Below, piece after piece: positions 36,114 through 44,008 of a stretch of 64,000 nt of DNA. Under the pieces are notes generated by a model. The model saw nothing but the letters and a program-made list of their open reading frames with translations, ran no database searches and was not told the DNA's origin. This DNA is from Paenibacillus paridis (GTDB lineage Bacteria; Bacillota; Bacilli; Paenibacillales; Paenibacillaceae). Location of the stretch: contig NZ_VCIX01000087.1 in assembly GCF_006345825.1 (NCBI RefSeq), positions 186,202-250,201 on the forward strand. The letters run 5' to 3'. A program made the translations under genes and the position numbers. How positions within the stretch are numbered: the first letter of the stretch is position 1; each line of letters opens with the position of its first letter.

Positions 36114-37615
36114 TTTCGTTCCTCTCCATGATGCATTCCTATTATTTGGTCCATGACATAGACGCTTCCTTTGCGGGCCTTTGCTTGCTTCTTCAGCTTA
36201 GCAGCAAGGCGCGGAATATCCTCCGCCGCAAGCGGGACTTCCCCATCCCACAGCATCAGCGACAAGGAGAGCGTCACGCCTCCCTGTTCGACGGGATTGC
36301 CATGCCGATCCTCAACCGTCGTAACCTCCACGCCGCCATAGAAAGCTTTGATGCCTTCATCGAATCTCTCAATCAGAGACTGGCATAACAACTCTGCGTA
36401 TTCCGTACCCGTAACCGCAATGAAGTCATCTCCACCGATATGCCCGATGAAATCGCCATTCCCGTCAAAGCGCTCACGCTCTCTGCGCAATAAGTCGGCA
36501 ACATAACGAATAAGGTCATCACCCAGTCCAAAGCCAAAGAAGTCGTTGTACCATTTAAAATAATCCAAATCGGCATAGATGACAGCAAACGGCTTCTTTA
36601 GCGCAATACGCTGCTGCAGCTCATGCTGAATCTCCTCGTTGCCAGGCAATCCCGTTAGCGGATTCGCGGTTCGAGCAGCCTCTGTCCGCAGCGTAGTAAT
36701 GCACTCCAGAATGGAGCGGATGGAAGCCGCGCCGGCCATTTGGCCTTCTTTTGTAATAAGAACGACGTCATACAGCTGGGAGAAATCCCTTGCCATTGCT
36801 AGTTGAGATACATATTCAACGGGAAGCTGCTCGTCGACAATGAGTGGTTGGTTATTCATAATCCGATCTACCGGCCTATTCCAGTAGAGAGGCAGCCCGA
36901 ATTGTCCCGCCAGCATTTGATGGAGCTTCTCTTTCATCAATATCCCGATTGGCCGGCCTTGGTCAACGATGACTGCGCCCTGTGCTTTAGCGTTCGTATC
37001 GAATAGGTAAGCAACCTCCGATACTCTGGCCCGTGCTGGAAAAATGGGAAAAGGAACGGCAAGCGTACCTATTCTTACACTCTTCCCCTGCAGCTGCGGT
37101 TCGATCGTCTGCGGTTCAATCGCCATGCCCGGATGGCCGTTTTGTCTCCCGATCTCATGATGCTCCGTCCCAATCGGAAGGTTATAGGCGCTCTGCTCCA
37201 TGGCATCCATGAGCATCCGGAAAATAACCGTTTCCGAGGAGCGTCCCGTTGCGGGCGGAAATGCCACCGCCGATCCAAGGCTGACCTCCACATCCTTATC
37301 TTCTCCTGGCTTGCTTGCCGCTTTGGCCCAGGCCGCCCGGAGCTTGCTGTTCAAGCGCTCCTGCGCTTTCTCGATCAGCTTGTCGATGGGCTCATCCTTC
37401 GGATGCCTGGCGAATAAATAAAAATTTTCCCATTCCAAGCGCTGGCGCCATATCATTTTCGGTTCTTCGCTCTCCCAGAGCTGCAATACAGACTCGGAAG
37501 CCGCGTTCCCTATGCGGAATCGAACATAAATGACGCCAATGCCCCCGTCATGCCAGCGCTGCTTAATGCTGCGGACCATTTCCCGATTGAATAAACCAAT
37601 CCCAACCTCATCCAT
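36110..37615 (-). CDS. CBS-pair and GGDEF protein, probable diguanylate cyclase
   Basis: A 501-residue soluble protein. An N-terminal region (1-175) of unclear fold, rich in basic and acidic residues, is followed by a CBS pair (about 180-310: GRPIGILMKEK, LYDVVLITKEGQMAG) and a GGDEF domain (about 325-480) with NPLTGLPGN, YADLDYFKWYND and the active-site variant GGDDF at about 391-395. The Glu-to-Asp change in the signature leaves activity uncertain. The ATG at 37615 has GAGGGGA five bases upstream and is preferred over a TTG at 37636. The CBS pair resembles that of the transducer at 42421-43698. It overlaps the EAL gene by four bases and lies next to phoU. Confidence 0.88.
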   Translation of the reverse strand: MDEVGIGLFNREMVRSIKQRWHDGGIGVIYVRFRIGNAASESVLQLWESEEPKMIWRQRLEWENFYLFARHPKDEPIDKLIEKAQERLNSKLRAAWAKAASKPGEDKDVEVSLGSAVAFPPATGRSSETVIFRMLMDAMEQSAYNLPIGTEHHEIGRQNGHPGMAIEPQTIEPQLQGKSVRIGTLAVPFPIFPARARVSEVAYLFDTNAKAQGAVIVDQGRPIGILMKEKLHQMLAGQFGLPLYWNRPVDRIMNNQPLIVDEQLPVEYVSQLAMARDFSQLYDVVLITKEGQMAGAASIRSILECITTLRTEAARTANPLTGLPGNEEIQHELQQRIALKKPFAVIYADLDYFKWYNDFFGFGLGDDLIRYVADLLRRERERFDGNGDFIGHIGGDDFIAVTGTEYAELLCQSLIERFDEGIKAFYGGVEVTTVEDRHGNPVEQGGVTLSLSLMLWDGEVPLAAEDIPRLAAKLKKQAKARKGSVYVMDQIIGMHHGEERK

Positions 37616-37749
37616 CCGAATCCCCTCGATTGACAATCGTCTATTTCCGTTGCTTTGTGTATTACTTTACCAGCTATTTGTGAAGTAAGATGCATAAAAG
37701 CATTAACTTTCGGTAAAATTCGACATTTTTTTAGTTCTTTCGTCATATA

Positions 37750-37787
37750 TAAAAAAGACCATCTAAGTCGATTCTCTTAGATGGTCC
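37750..37787 (-). terminator. Terminator after phoU
   Basis: GACCATCTAAG and CTTAGATGGTC form a perfect 11-bp stem with an eight-base loop, followed on the minus strand by TTTTTTATATA. It ends the pst-phoU transcript. Confidence 0.9.
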
Positions 37788-37806
37788 TCCATTTGGGCGT
37801 TAATGG

Positions 37807-38469
37807 CTATACATTCAAATCCGGCCTATTCCCGGTAACGAGGTATACGACGCTCTCGCCGATGTTCGTCGCATGGTCGCCAAACCTTTCCAGGTAACGG
37901 CCAACGAAGCTGAGCAGCGAAGATTGTGTAATATTGCGGGGATTTTCCATCATAAGCGAATATAGCTCGCGTGTAATTTGTCCATACAGCGCGTCGACCT
38001 GATCGTCGTCCTTCGCCATCTTATAAGCCAAATCCACATTTTCTTGAATGAACGATTGAATGGATTCGTACGTCATCAGCTGCACGATCTCCGCCATGCG
38101 CGGCAAATCGATAAGCGGCTTAATCAGTTCCTGCCCTTCGAGGCGCAGCACAACTTTGGCGATATCCACCGACAGATCGCCCATCCGCTCCAAATCGCTG
38201 GCGATTTTGAAGGCAGACAGTATGCGGCGCAAATCCTTGGCCACCGGCTGCTGGGTTGCGATCAGCTTCGAGCCGATCTCGGTAATTTTTTCTTCCATTT
38301 GATTGAGCGACGGATCATTCACAATCACTTGCTTCGCACGGGCTACATCAACGGATTTTAATGCCTCCATCGATTCAACGAGCGCCTTCTCCACGAAAGT
38401 TCCCATATCAATGAGCAAATTATGAAGATGTTCAAGTCCAAGATCAAATTCTTTACGGGTGGTCATCAC
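37807..38469 (-). CDS. phoU: Phosphate-signalling protein PhoU
   Basis: A 220-residue all-helical protein with two PhoU repeats, seen as KIASDLERMGDLSVDIAKV and RYLERFGDHATNIGESV, each an E(R)xxDxxxxI/N metal-binding motif. PhoU links the Pst transporter to the phosphate-sensing kinase and restrains uptake when phosphate is ample. AGGAGG precedes a GTG/ATG start pair. It is the last gene of pstSCAB-phoU, 118 bases after pstB, and is followed by a strong terminator. Confidence 0.95.
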   Translation of the reverse strand: MMTTRKEFDLGLEHLHNLLIDMGTFVEKALVESMEALKSVDVARAKQVIVNDPSLNQMEEKITEIGSKLIATQQPVAKDLRRILSAFKIASDLERMGDLSVDIAKVVLRLEGQELIKPLIDLPRMAEIVQLMTYESIQSFIQENVDLAYKMAKDDDQVDALYGQITRELYSLMMENPRNITQSSLLSFVGRYLERFGDHATNIGESVVYLVTGNRPDLNV

Positions 38470-38587
38470 AGCGGCATTCCTCCTAAAGGTTGGTCAAGCG
38501 CGCTTGCAATCTGTTTGCAAGCCTATCATTGCTCATGCGTACATACGTGGTTTGAATGCCGTCCTATGATGCCTGAAGTGCGGCTGC

Positions 38588-39343
38588 TCAGCCGAAGCGT
38601 CCGCTAATGTAATCCTCGGTGCGTTGATCGGTCGGGTTGGAGAACAGCTTTTCCGTATCCGAATATTCAATTACCTCTCCATTGAGGAAAAATACTGTTT
38701 GGTTGGATACGCGCGCAGCCTGGTGCATATTGTGGGTAACCATAACAATGGTGTACTTGTCCTTCAGCTCTTGGGCAAGCTCCTCGATTTTCAGCGTGGA
38801 GATCGGGTCAAGCGCGGAAGTGGCTTCGTCCATCAGCAAAATATTCGGGTTTACCGCAAGCGCGCGGGCAATACACAGCCGCTGCTGCTGTCCACCGGAC
38901 AGTCCGAAAGCGGAACGCTTCAAGTGATCCTTTACCTCTTCCCACAGTACGGCCGATTTCAAGCTGGTTTCAACGATTTCATCGAGCTCGCGCTTGCTTG
39001 TAATGCCATGCAGGCGGGGGCCGTAAGCCACGTTGTCATAGATGGATTTCGGGAATGGGTTCGGCTGCTGGAATACCATACCGACTTTTTTGCGAAGCGT
39101 CTCTACGTCAACCTCATTCGAATAGATCTCTGTTCCGCCAATGGCAATGCCGCCCTCGATGCGCGTGCCGGGAATCATGTCATTCATACGGTTCAGCGTC
39201 CGAAGCAGCGTTGATTTGCCGCAGCCGGAAGGCCCGATAAATGCCGTGATGGCCTTCTCCGGAATCGTTAGCGTTACATCCTTCAAAGCGTGGAAAGCGC
39301 CGTAGAACAAATTCAATTTGTTAATATTAATAAGTGCTTCCAT
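38588..39343 (-). CDS. pstB: Phosphate ABC transporter ATPase PstB
   Basis: A 251-residue ATPase with Walker A GPSGCGKST, Q loop VFQQPNPFP, signature LSGGQQQRL, Walker B ILLMDEATSALD and switch His in VTHNMHQA. The sequence is typical of PstB along its full length. It powers high-affinity phosphate import through PstA/PstC. AGGAGG lies eight bases before the ATG. It follows pstA by 45 bases. Confidence 0.97.
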   Translation of the reverse strand: MEALININKLNLFYGAFHALKDVTLTIPEKAITAFIGPSGCGKSTLLRTLNRMNDMIPGTRIEGGIAIGGTEIYSNEVDVETLRKKVGMVFQQPNPFPKSIYDNVAYGPRLHGITSKRELDEIVETSLKSAVLWEEVKDHLKRSAFGLSGGQQQRLCIARALAVNPNILLMDEATSALDPISTLKIEELAQELKDKYTIVMVTHNMHQAARVSNQTVFFLNGEVIEYSDTEKLFSNPTDQRTEDYISGRFG

Positions 39344-39388
39344 TTCGTATTCCTCCTAAAATGTGTGGGCTTCCGCTTGCTATTTTCG

Positions 39389-40264
39389 TTAAACGTTCTT
39401 CTGATACTTGTTGCGAAGCAAAATAGCCGAGAAGTTCATCAGCAGCAGAAGCGCGAGCAACACGATAATACCGCTGGCTGCCAGCTCCTTGAACTCAAGC
39501 TGAGGCTTGGAGAGCCAGTTGTACACTTGAATCGGAATAACGGTAAACGAATCCTTGAGGCCATCAGGCAGAAAGGCAACGTAGGTCAAAGCTCCAATCA
39601 TAACGAGCGGCGCCGTCTCGCCGATTGCGCGCGACATCGCCAGAATGACGCCCGTCAATACGCCCGGCAGCGCGGATGGCATTACGGAACGGTATACCGT
39701 TTGCCACTTGGTTGCCCCGAGCGCAAACGAAGCATCGCGACGTGATTTCGGAACCGCGCGAATCGCTTCCTGCGCCGATACGATAATAATCGGAAGCACC
39801 AGCAGCGTCATCGTAAGCGCGCCGGCAATCAGGCTGCGGTCAAGCGAGAGTAGCCGCACGAACAGCGTTAAGCCCAAGATGCCGTACACGATGGAAGGAA
39901 CGCCAGCTAGCGTACTGATATTGAGCTGGATGATGCGGGTAAGGCGGCCCTTCTTGGCGTATTCCTCGAGATAAATCGCTGCTCCGACGCCAAAGATAAA
40001 GGAGATTGGCGCCATGATCAGCAGCATGTAGATCGTGCCGACAAGCGCGGACTTCATCCCCGAGCCGTCCGCCTTGCGGGACGGAAAGTTCGTGAACAGT
40101 TCCGGCTGCAGGCGGGCAATGCCATCAACCAATATATCTACGATTAACGCGCAAAGCGCGAGAACGCCAATCGAGGTAGCAATGACGAACAAAATATGGA
40201 GATACCAATCGGTTTTGCGCCTATTTGCGATTTGCTTACGGTTCGCATCTTGAAATATGTTCAT
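39389..40264 (-). CDS. pstA: Phosphate ABC transporter permease PstA
   Basis: A 291-residue permease with six membrane helices and the cytoplasmic EAA-type loop around EAIRAVPKSRRDASFALGAT. It forms the phosphate channel with PstC. The start is ATG at 40264 with GGGAGGAG seven bases upstream; a longer frame from 40306 would overlap pstC and is rejected. The gap to pstC is one base. Confidence 0.95.
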   Translation of the reverse strand: MNIFQDANRKQIANRRKTDWYLHILFVIATSIGVLALCALIVDILVDGIARLQPELFTNFPSRKADGSGMKSALVGTIYMLLIMAPISFIFGVGAAIYLEEYAKKGRLTRIIQLNISTLAGVPSIVYGILGLTLFVRLLSLDRSLIAGALTMTLLVLPIIIVSAQEAIRAVPKSRRDASFALGATKWQTVYRSVMPSALPGVLTGVILAMSRAIGETAPLVMIGALTYVAFLPDGLKDSFTVIPIQVYNWLSKPQLEFKELAASGIIVLLALLLLMNFSAILLRNKYQKNV

Positions 40265-40265
40265 C

Positions 40266-41216
40266 CTAGTACTCCTCCCTGAATTTTCTTGCAATGTACT
40301 GGGCAAGAATATTGAGCAGGAATGTAATGACGAACAGCGTCATGCCGACCGCAAAGATCGATCCGTACTCAATCGTTCCGTGCGGCGTATCCCCGAGGCT
40401 CACCTGTACGATATAAGCCGTCATCGTCTGAATGCTCTCCAGCGGATTAACGGTCATGTTCGGCGTCGAGCCTGCGGCTACCGTTACGATCATCGTCTCC
40501 CCGATCGCACGGGAGAACGCTAGCACCGCCGATGCTACGATACCCGAGAATGCAGCGGGCACAACGATTTTCAAAGCAACCTCAAATCTTGTCGCGCCAA
40601 GCGCATAAGCGCCGTCCCTTAGGCTGCGAGGTACTGAAGACATCGCATCCTCACTGAGCGAGGAAACCATCGGAATAATCATGATGCCGACAACGATACC
40701 GGCGCTAAGCGCATTAAATACTCCCGCGCTGTGAAAAATACTTTGAATAAGCGGTGTTACCAGGCTAAGCGCAAAGTATCCGTATACGATGGTCGGAACG
40801 CCGGCAAGCACCTCAAGAATCGGCTTAACAATCTTGCGTACCCGCTTTGGCGCATATTCCGATAAGTAAATGGCGCTCGCTAGACCGAGTGGAATAGCGA
40901 CTAGGCAAGCGATAAACGTAATCATAAGCGTGCCGGAAAGAAGCGGAAGAACGCCGAAGCTTTTTGGCGGGATTAACGGTGACCATTTGGTCCCAAACAA
41001 GAAATCAAAAATCGGTATTTTCTGAAAAAATTGATACGTTTCCGAGATGAGTGTGACGACAATTCCTATCGTTGTAAGCACGGAAACCGAAGCGCATAGA
41101 AACAACAGGACGGGCATCACTTTATTCATGATGCTTACGCGTTTATTTTTGAAATCATAAATTTCCTTGCTAGCTGTTTGAGCCTTGCTAACCGTTTGTA
41201 ACCCTTGGCCTGGCAT
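40266..41216 (-). CDS. pstC: Phosphate ABC transporter permease PstC
   Basis: A 316-residue permease with six helices, the N-terminal one preceded by a hydrophilic segment, and the loop SEDAMSSVPRSLRDGAYALGA that contacts PstB. AAGGGGG lies eight bases before the ATG. It is separated from pstS by a hairpin terminator, so it probably depends on readthrough, which would keep the membrane components below the level of the binding protein. Confidence 0.95.
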   Translation of the reverse strand: MPGQGLQTVSKAQTASKEIYDFKNKRVSIMNKVMPVLLFLCASVSVLTTIGIVVTLISETYQFFQKIPIFDFLFGTKWSPLIPPKSFGVLPLLSGTLMITFIACLVAIPLGLASAIYLSEYAPKRVRKIVKPILEVLAGVPTIVYGYFALSLVTPLIQSIFHSAGVFNALSAGIVVGIMIIPMVSSLSEDAMSSVPRSLRDGAYALGATRFEVALKIVVPAAFSGIVASAVLAFSRAIGETMIVTVAAGSTPNMTVNPLESIQTMTAYIVQVSLGDTPHGTIEYGSIFAVGMTLFVITFLLNILAQYIARKFREEY

Positions 41217-41264
41217 TGCGGCGTCCCCCTTCTTGCCTTTACAATTCGTTTACATATGTGCCGA

Positions 41265-41298
41265 GAAAAATGTGATGTCCCTCGAGACACCACATTTT
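41265..41298 (-). terminator. Leaky terminator between pstS and pstC
   Basis: AATGTGATGTC and GACACCACATT pair with one mismatch; on the minus strand ATTTTTCTCGG follows. It probably stops most transcripts after pstS and lets a fraction continue. Confidence 0.75.
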
Positions 41299-41319
41299 TT
41301 TCGTCCTGCGTTTTGCTGC

Positions 41320-42321
41320 TTATTGGATTTTTGCCGCTTCCGTAGCGTATTGCTCATCTGGAAGGGAAACATAACCAACTTCGCCTGCAAATGTTCCAAT
41401 GTTGTTGATGTAGTATTTTACGAATTCTTTCACTTCAGGACGCTCAAGCTCTTTTTTGTTAACGTAGATGAAGAGCGGACGGGACAATGGAGCGTAGCTG
41501 CCATCTTTAATAGTGTCGTAAGTTGGTGTAATCGCGCCTTTGCCTGCTTCTACTGGAACGACTTTCAATTTATCTTGGTTTTCTTCGAAGTAAGCAAAAC
41601 CGAAGTAGCCAATGCCGTATTTGCTGCCTGCTACGCCTTGTACAAGCGCGTTGTCATCTTCGGAGAAGCTGATCGCTTTATCGTTACGGATACCTGCTTT
41701 TTCAAGAATAGCTTCGTTAAAATAGTCGTAAGTTCCGGAGTCAGCGCCTGGCGAGAACATAACGATTGGCTCAGCCGGGAAGGAATCACGAACGTCTTTC
41801 CAAGTTGCAACCGTGCTGCCTGTTACGAAAATTTTGTTCAGCTCTTCCACTGTCAAGTGGTCGATGAAGTCATTGTCTTTGCTAACGACTACCGACAGAC
41901 CGTCGAATGCTACCGAAAGCTCCGTGTACTCAATGCCCGCGGTTTGGCAAGCTGCTGCTTCTTCATCCTTGATCGTTCTGGATGCATCTGCAATTGCGAT
42001 CTCGCCTGCGCAAAATTGTTTGAAGCCGCCGCCCGTACCCGATACGCCGACAGGAACGCGAACGTCTTTGTGTTCTTTATTGAACTCTTCCGCAGCTGCT
42101 TCCGTTAGAGGAAACACGGTGCTTGAACCGTCAATTTTAATTTCGCCCGACAATTTAACCGCATCATTCGTTGGTGCGTTTGTAGCTGCGTTATTCGTAG
42201 AACCTGTATTTTCTGAGCCTGTATTTCCGCCATTTGTATTATTACCGCATGCAGCCGCAAATGCGAGCAGCACCACCATCGACAACATCAAGATCCCCTT
42301 AAAGCCTTTCTTCTTAAACAA
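41320..42321 (-). CDS. pstS: Phosphate-binding lipoprotein PstS
   Basis: A lipoprotein of about 333 residues with signal peptide and lipobox FAAACG (Cys near 25), an Asn/Thr-rich linker and a PBP domain with the phosphate-binding loops IDGSSTVFPLTEAAAEEF and GVSGTGGGFKQF. It captures phosphate outside the cell for PstCAB. A TTG at 42321 has GAGGAG eight bases upstream; a GTG at 42330 overlaps that site. A Pho box lies about 70 bases upstream. First gene of the pst operon. Confidence 0.95.
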   Translation of the reverse strand: MFKKKGFKGILMLSMVVLLAFAAACGNNTNGGNTGSENTGSTNNAATNAPTNDAVKLSGEIKIDGSSTVFPLTEAAAEEFNKEHKDVRVPVGVSGTGGGFKQFCAGEIAIADASRTIKDEEAAACQTAGIEYTELSVAFDGLSVVVSKDNDFIDHLTVEELNKIFVTGSTVATWKDVRDSFPAEPIVMFSPGADSGTYDYFNEAILEKAGIRNDKAISFSEDDNALVQGVAGSKYGIGYFGFAYFEENQDKLKVVPVEAGKGAITPTYDTIKDGSYAPLSRPLFIYVNKKELERPEVKEFVKYYINNIGTFAGEVGYVSLPDEQYATEAAKIQ

Positions 42322-42385
42322 CTCTACCACTCCTCTTATTTTTCTCTTAGGGTCAGCCCCTGTGCCTCTTATACTACTAGCCGTT

Positions 42386-42413
42386 TGTAAACCTCGTATT
42401 CTGTTTTTGTAAA
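42386..42413 (-). promoter_or_regulatory. Pho box (PhoP-binding repeats) upstream of pstS
   Basis: On the minus strand TTTACA (42408-42413), N5, AGAATA, N5, TTTACA (42386-42391): three 6-base units in 11-base steps, the PhoP direct-repeat layout of Bacillus. A possible -10, TAGTAT, follows closely downstream. Confidence 0.75.
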
Positions 42414-42420
42414 CTCCATG

Positions 42421-43698
42421 TTAAAAATAAGATTGCTGCAATTTTTTCATTTCTCCTGCGACATGAACCGATTGCTGATGCGCTTGCTCGGATAACGTAC
42501 CAATCTCCTTCGCGCTGTTCCGGTTGTCCGCTGCCGCTCGGAACAAGCGATTGAATGCCTCAACAGCCTCGTTGACATGCGCTTCGCTGGCTGCCGTCTC
42601 GGAGCGTCCAGCATGCGCAAGCGAAGTCGTTTGCGCGATCGCCTCCAGAATCGTTTTGGTCAAAATCGTAATCTCATTGGCAAACAGCTTCGTTTGGCTG
42701 GCCATCTTCATCACTTCGCCAGCAACTACCGCAAATCCGCGACCGTGCTCCCCTGCGCGAGCTGCTTCAATAGAAGCATTCAGCGCAAGCAGGTTGCTTT
42801 GCTCCGCCAGCTCTTTAATCGATTGGGATACCTTGCTGATCGAACCCGCTTCCGCTTGCAGCTTGGTCATCCGGTTTTCTTGCTCCTCCGAATGAGCCGC
42901 AATTGCGCCAAAAGCCTTTGTCACCTTATCCAGCTCATTCTTGCCTGAAAGCGTCAAGTCCACCATCTCAACAGAAAGCGTCTCGCCCTGCGAGGTGGAT
43001 TCCCGAACGCTGCTCACGGCTTGTTCAATTTCATTCACGCGCTGCTCTGCCGAACGAATAACGCTCATTTGCGCATCGACGGCCTCCTGCTGCAATAAGC
43101 GAGAAAGCTTCAGCATATCGGAGACGGTCAAGATGCCCGCAAGCCGCTCGTTTAAAGTAACGATTACGCAGTCGTAAAGGACGCTATCATGGCGGCTTAA
43201 GGCACTATCGATCAGCTGCTGCGGAGAAAATTCATAATCCACCATCAACGGACTTGCATCCATCAGCTTCGTAATCGGCTTGTCGTCATAGAGGTCTGCG
43301 CTGAAGCGATGGCCTAGCTTCAAGAAGAAACGGTTGCGCATCATAAGGCCAATGGGCTCCCGTTTCTCCCCCGTAACGATCAAGCATTCGCAATCCGGAT
43401 GCTTCTTAAAGACGCCAATCGTTTCCCGGCACGTTTGCTCTGCTGTGATCGTCGGAACCTGCCGCAAGAAATGCTGCAGCTTCGCCCCCTTGCCTGCTTT
43501 AGGCCGATCATCCATTTGAGTCGCCTCCCCTGGCTTCTCCATGATGGCTTGTCCATTCTTAGCTGATGCTCCGGCTGCACTTCTAATCTCCGGATTGGCT
43601 TCCTGTGATCTTGCTCCGCTAGACGGTGTGTTTGCTTCAGCATTCTCTTGCTTTGCCATGTCCGTGTTTTTTTCCTTTTCCAGAACAGTCGCTGTCAC
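42421..43698 (-). CDS. Soluble CBS-domain methyl-accepting chemotaxis-like transducer
   Basis: A 425-residue protein with no membrane segment. A low-complexity, charged N-terminal tail (1-75) is followed by a CBS pair (about 78-205: REPIGLMMRNR, LYDCVIVTLNERLAGIL), a linker helix and an MCP signalling domain (about 225-425) with the hairpin tip AEQSNLLALNASIEAARAGEHGRGFAVVAGEV reduced here to its core AEQSNLLALNASIEAA. It should couple to CheA/CheW in the cytoplasm, sensing an internal adenyl-type or other ligand through CBS. The start is GTG at 43698 behind AAGGGTG. It lies just upstream of pstS on the same strand, with the Pho box between them. Confidence 0.88.
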   Translation of the reverse strand: MTATVLEKEKNTDMAKQENAEANTPSSGARSQEANPEIRSAAGASAKNGQAIMEKPGEATQMDDRPKAGKGAKLQHFLRQVPTITAEQTCRETIGVFKKHPDCECLIVTGEKREPIGLMMRNRFFLKLGHRFSADLYDDKPITKLMDASPLMVDYEFSPQQLIDSALSRHDSVLYDCVIVTLNERLAGILTVSDMLKLSRLLQQEAVDAQMSVIRSAEQRVNEIEQAVSSVRESTSQGETLSVEMVDLTLSGKNELDKVTKAFGAIAAHSEEQENRMTKLQAEAGSISKVSQSIKELAEQSNLLALNASIEAARAGEHGRGFAVVAGEVMKMASQTKLFANEITILTKTILEAIAQTTSLAHAGRSETAASEAHVNEAVEAFNRLFRAAADNRNSAKEIGTLSEQAHQQSVHVAGEMKKLQQSYF

Positions 43699-43866
43699 TC
43701 AGCTTCACCCTTCCTTCTTTTTCCTCTTGCAATCACTATAGGTCCGAAGCATCAACAGCAATGTGCAGAATTGTTATCGCAATGTTAAATTCGACAATAT
43801 TTTATAAGAATTCAGTAAATGAAACCGAACTCTGCATCCCGCAGCAGGGCAATCAGTCCTATAGGC

Positions 43867-43918
43867 GCAAAAAAGCCGATCGAGGCGTAAAGGAACATAC
43901 GCTTCAATCGGCTTTTCA
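43867..43918 (-). terminator. Terminator of the GH42 gene
   Basis: AAAAGCCGATCGAGGCGTA and TACGCTTCAATCGGCTTTT pair with G-T wobbles around an eight-base loop, flanked by A and T runs. It lies about 90 bases past the GH42 stop. The rest of the 310-base gap between the GH42 and transducer genes shows nothing else that I can support. Confidence 0.8.
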
Positions 43919-44008
43919 GTTTAATATTAGAAAATAAACGGACCGTTATGGCATTCCACCAATTTCATGGTCATTCTTCGTTCCATTCAAGCTTTTTTCT
44001 CTTCGAGA

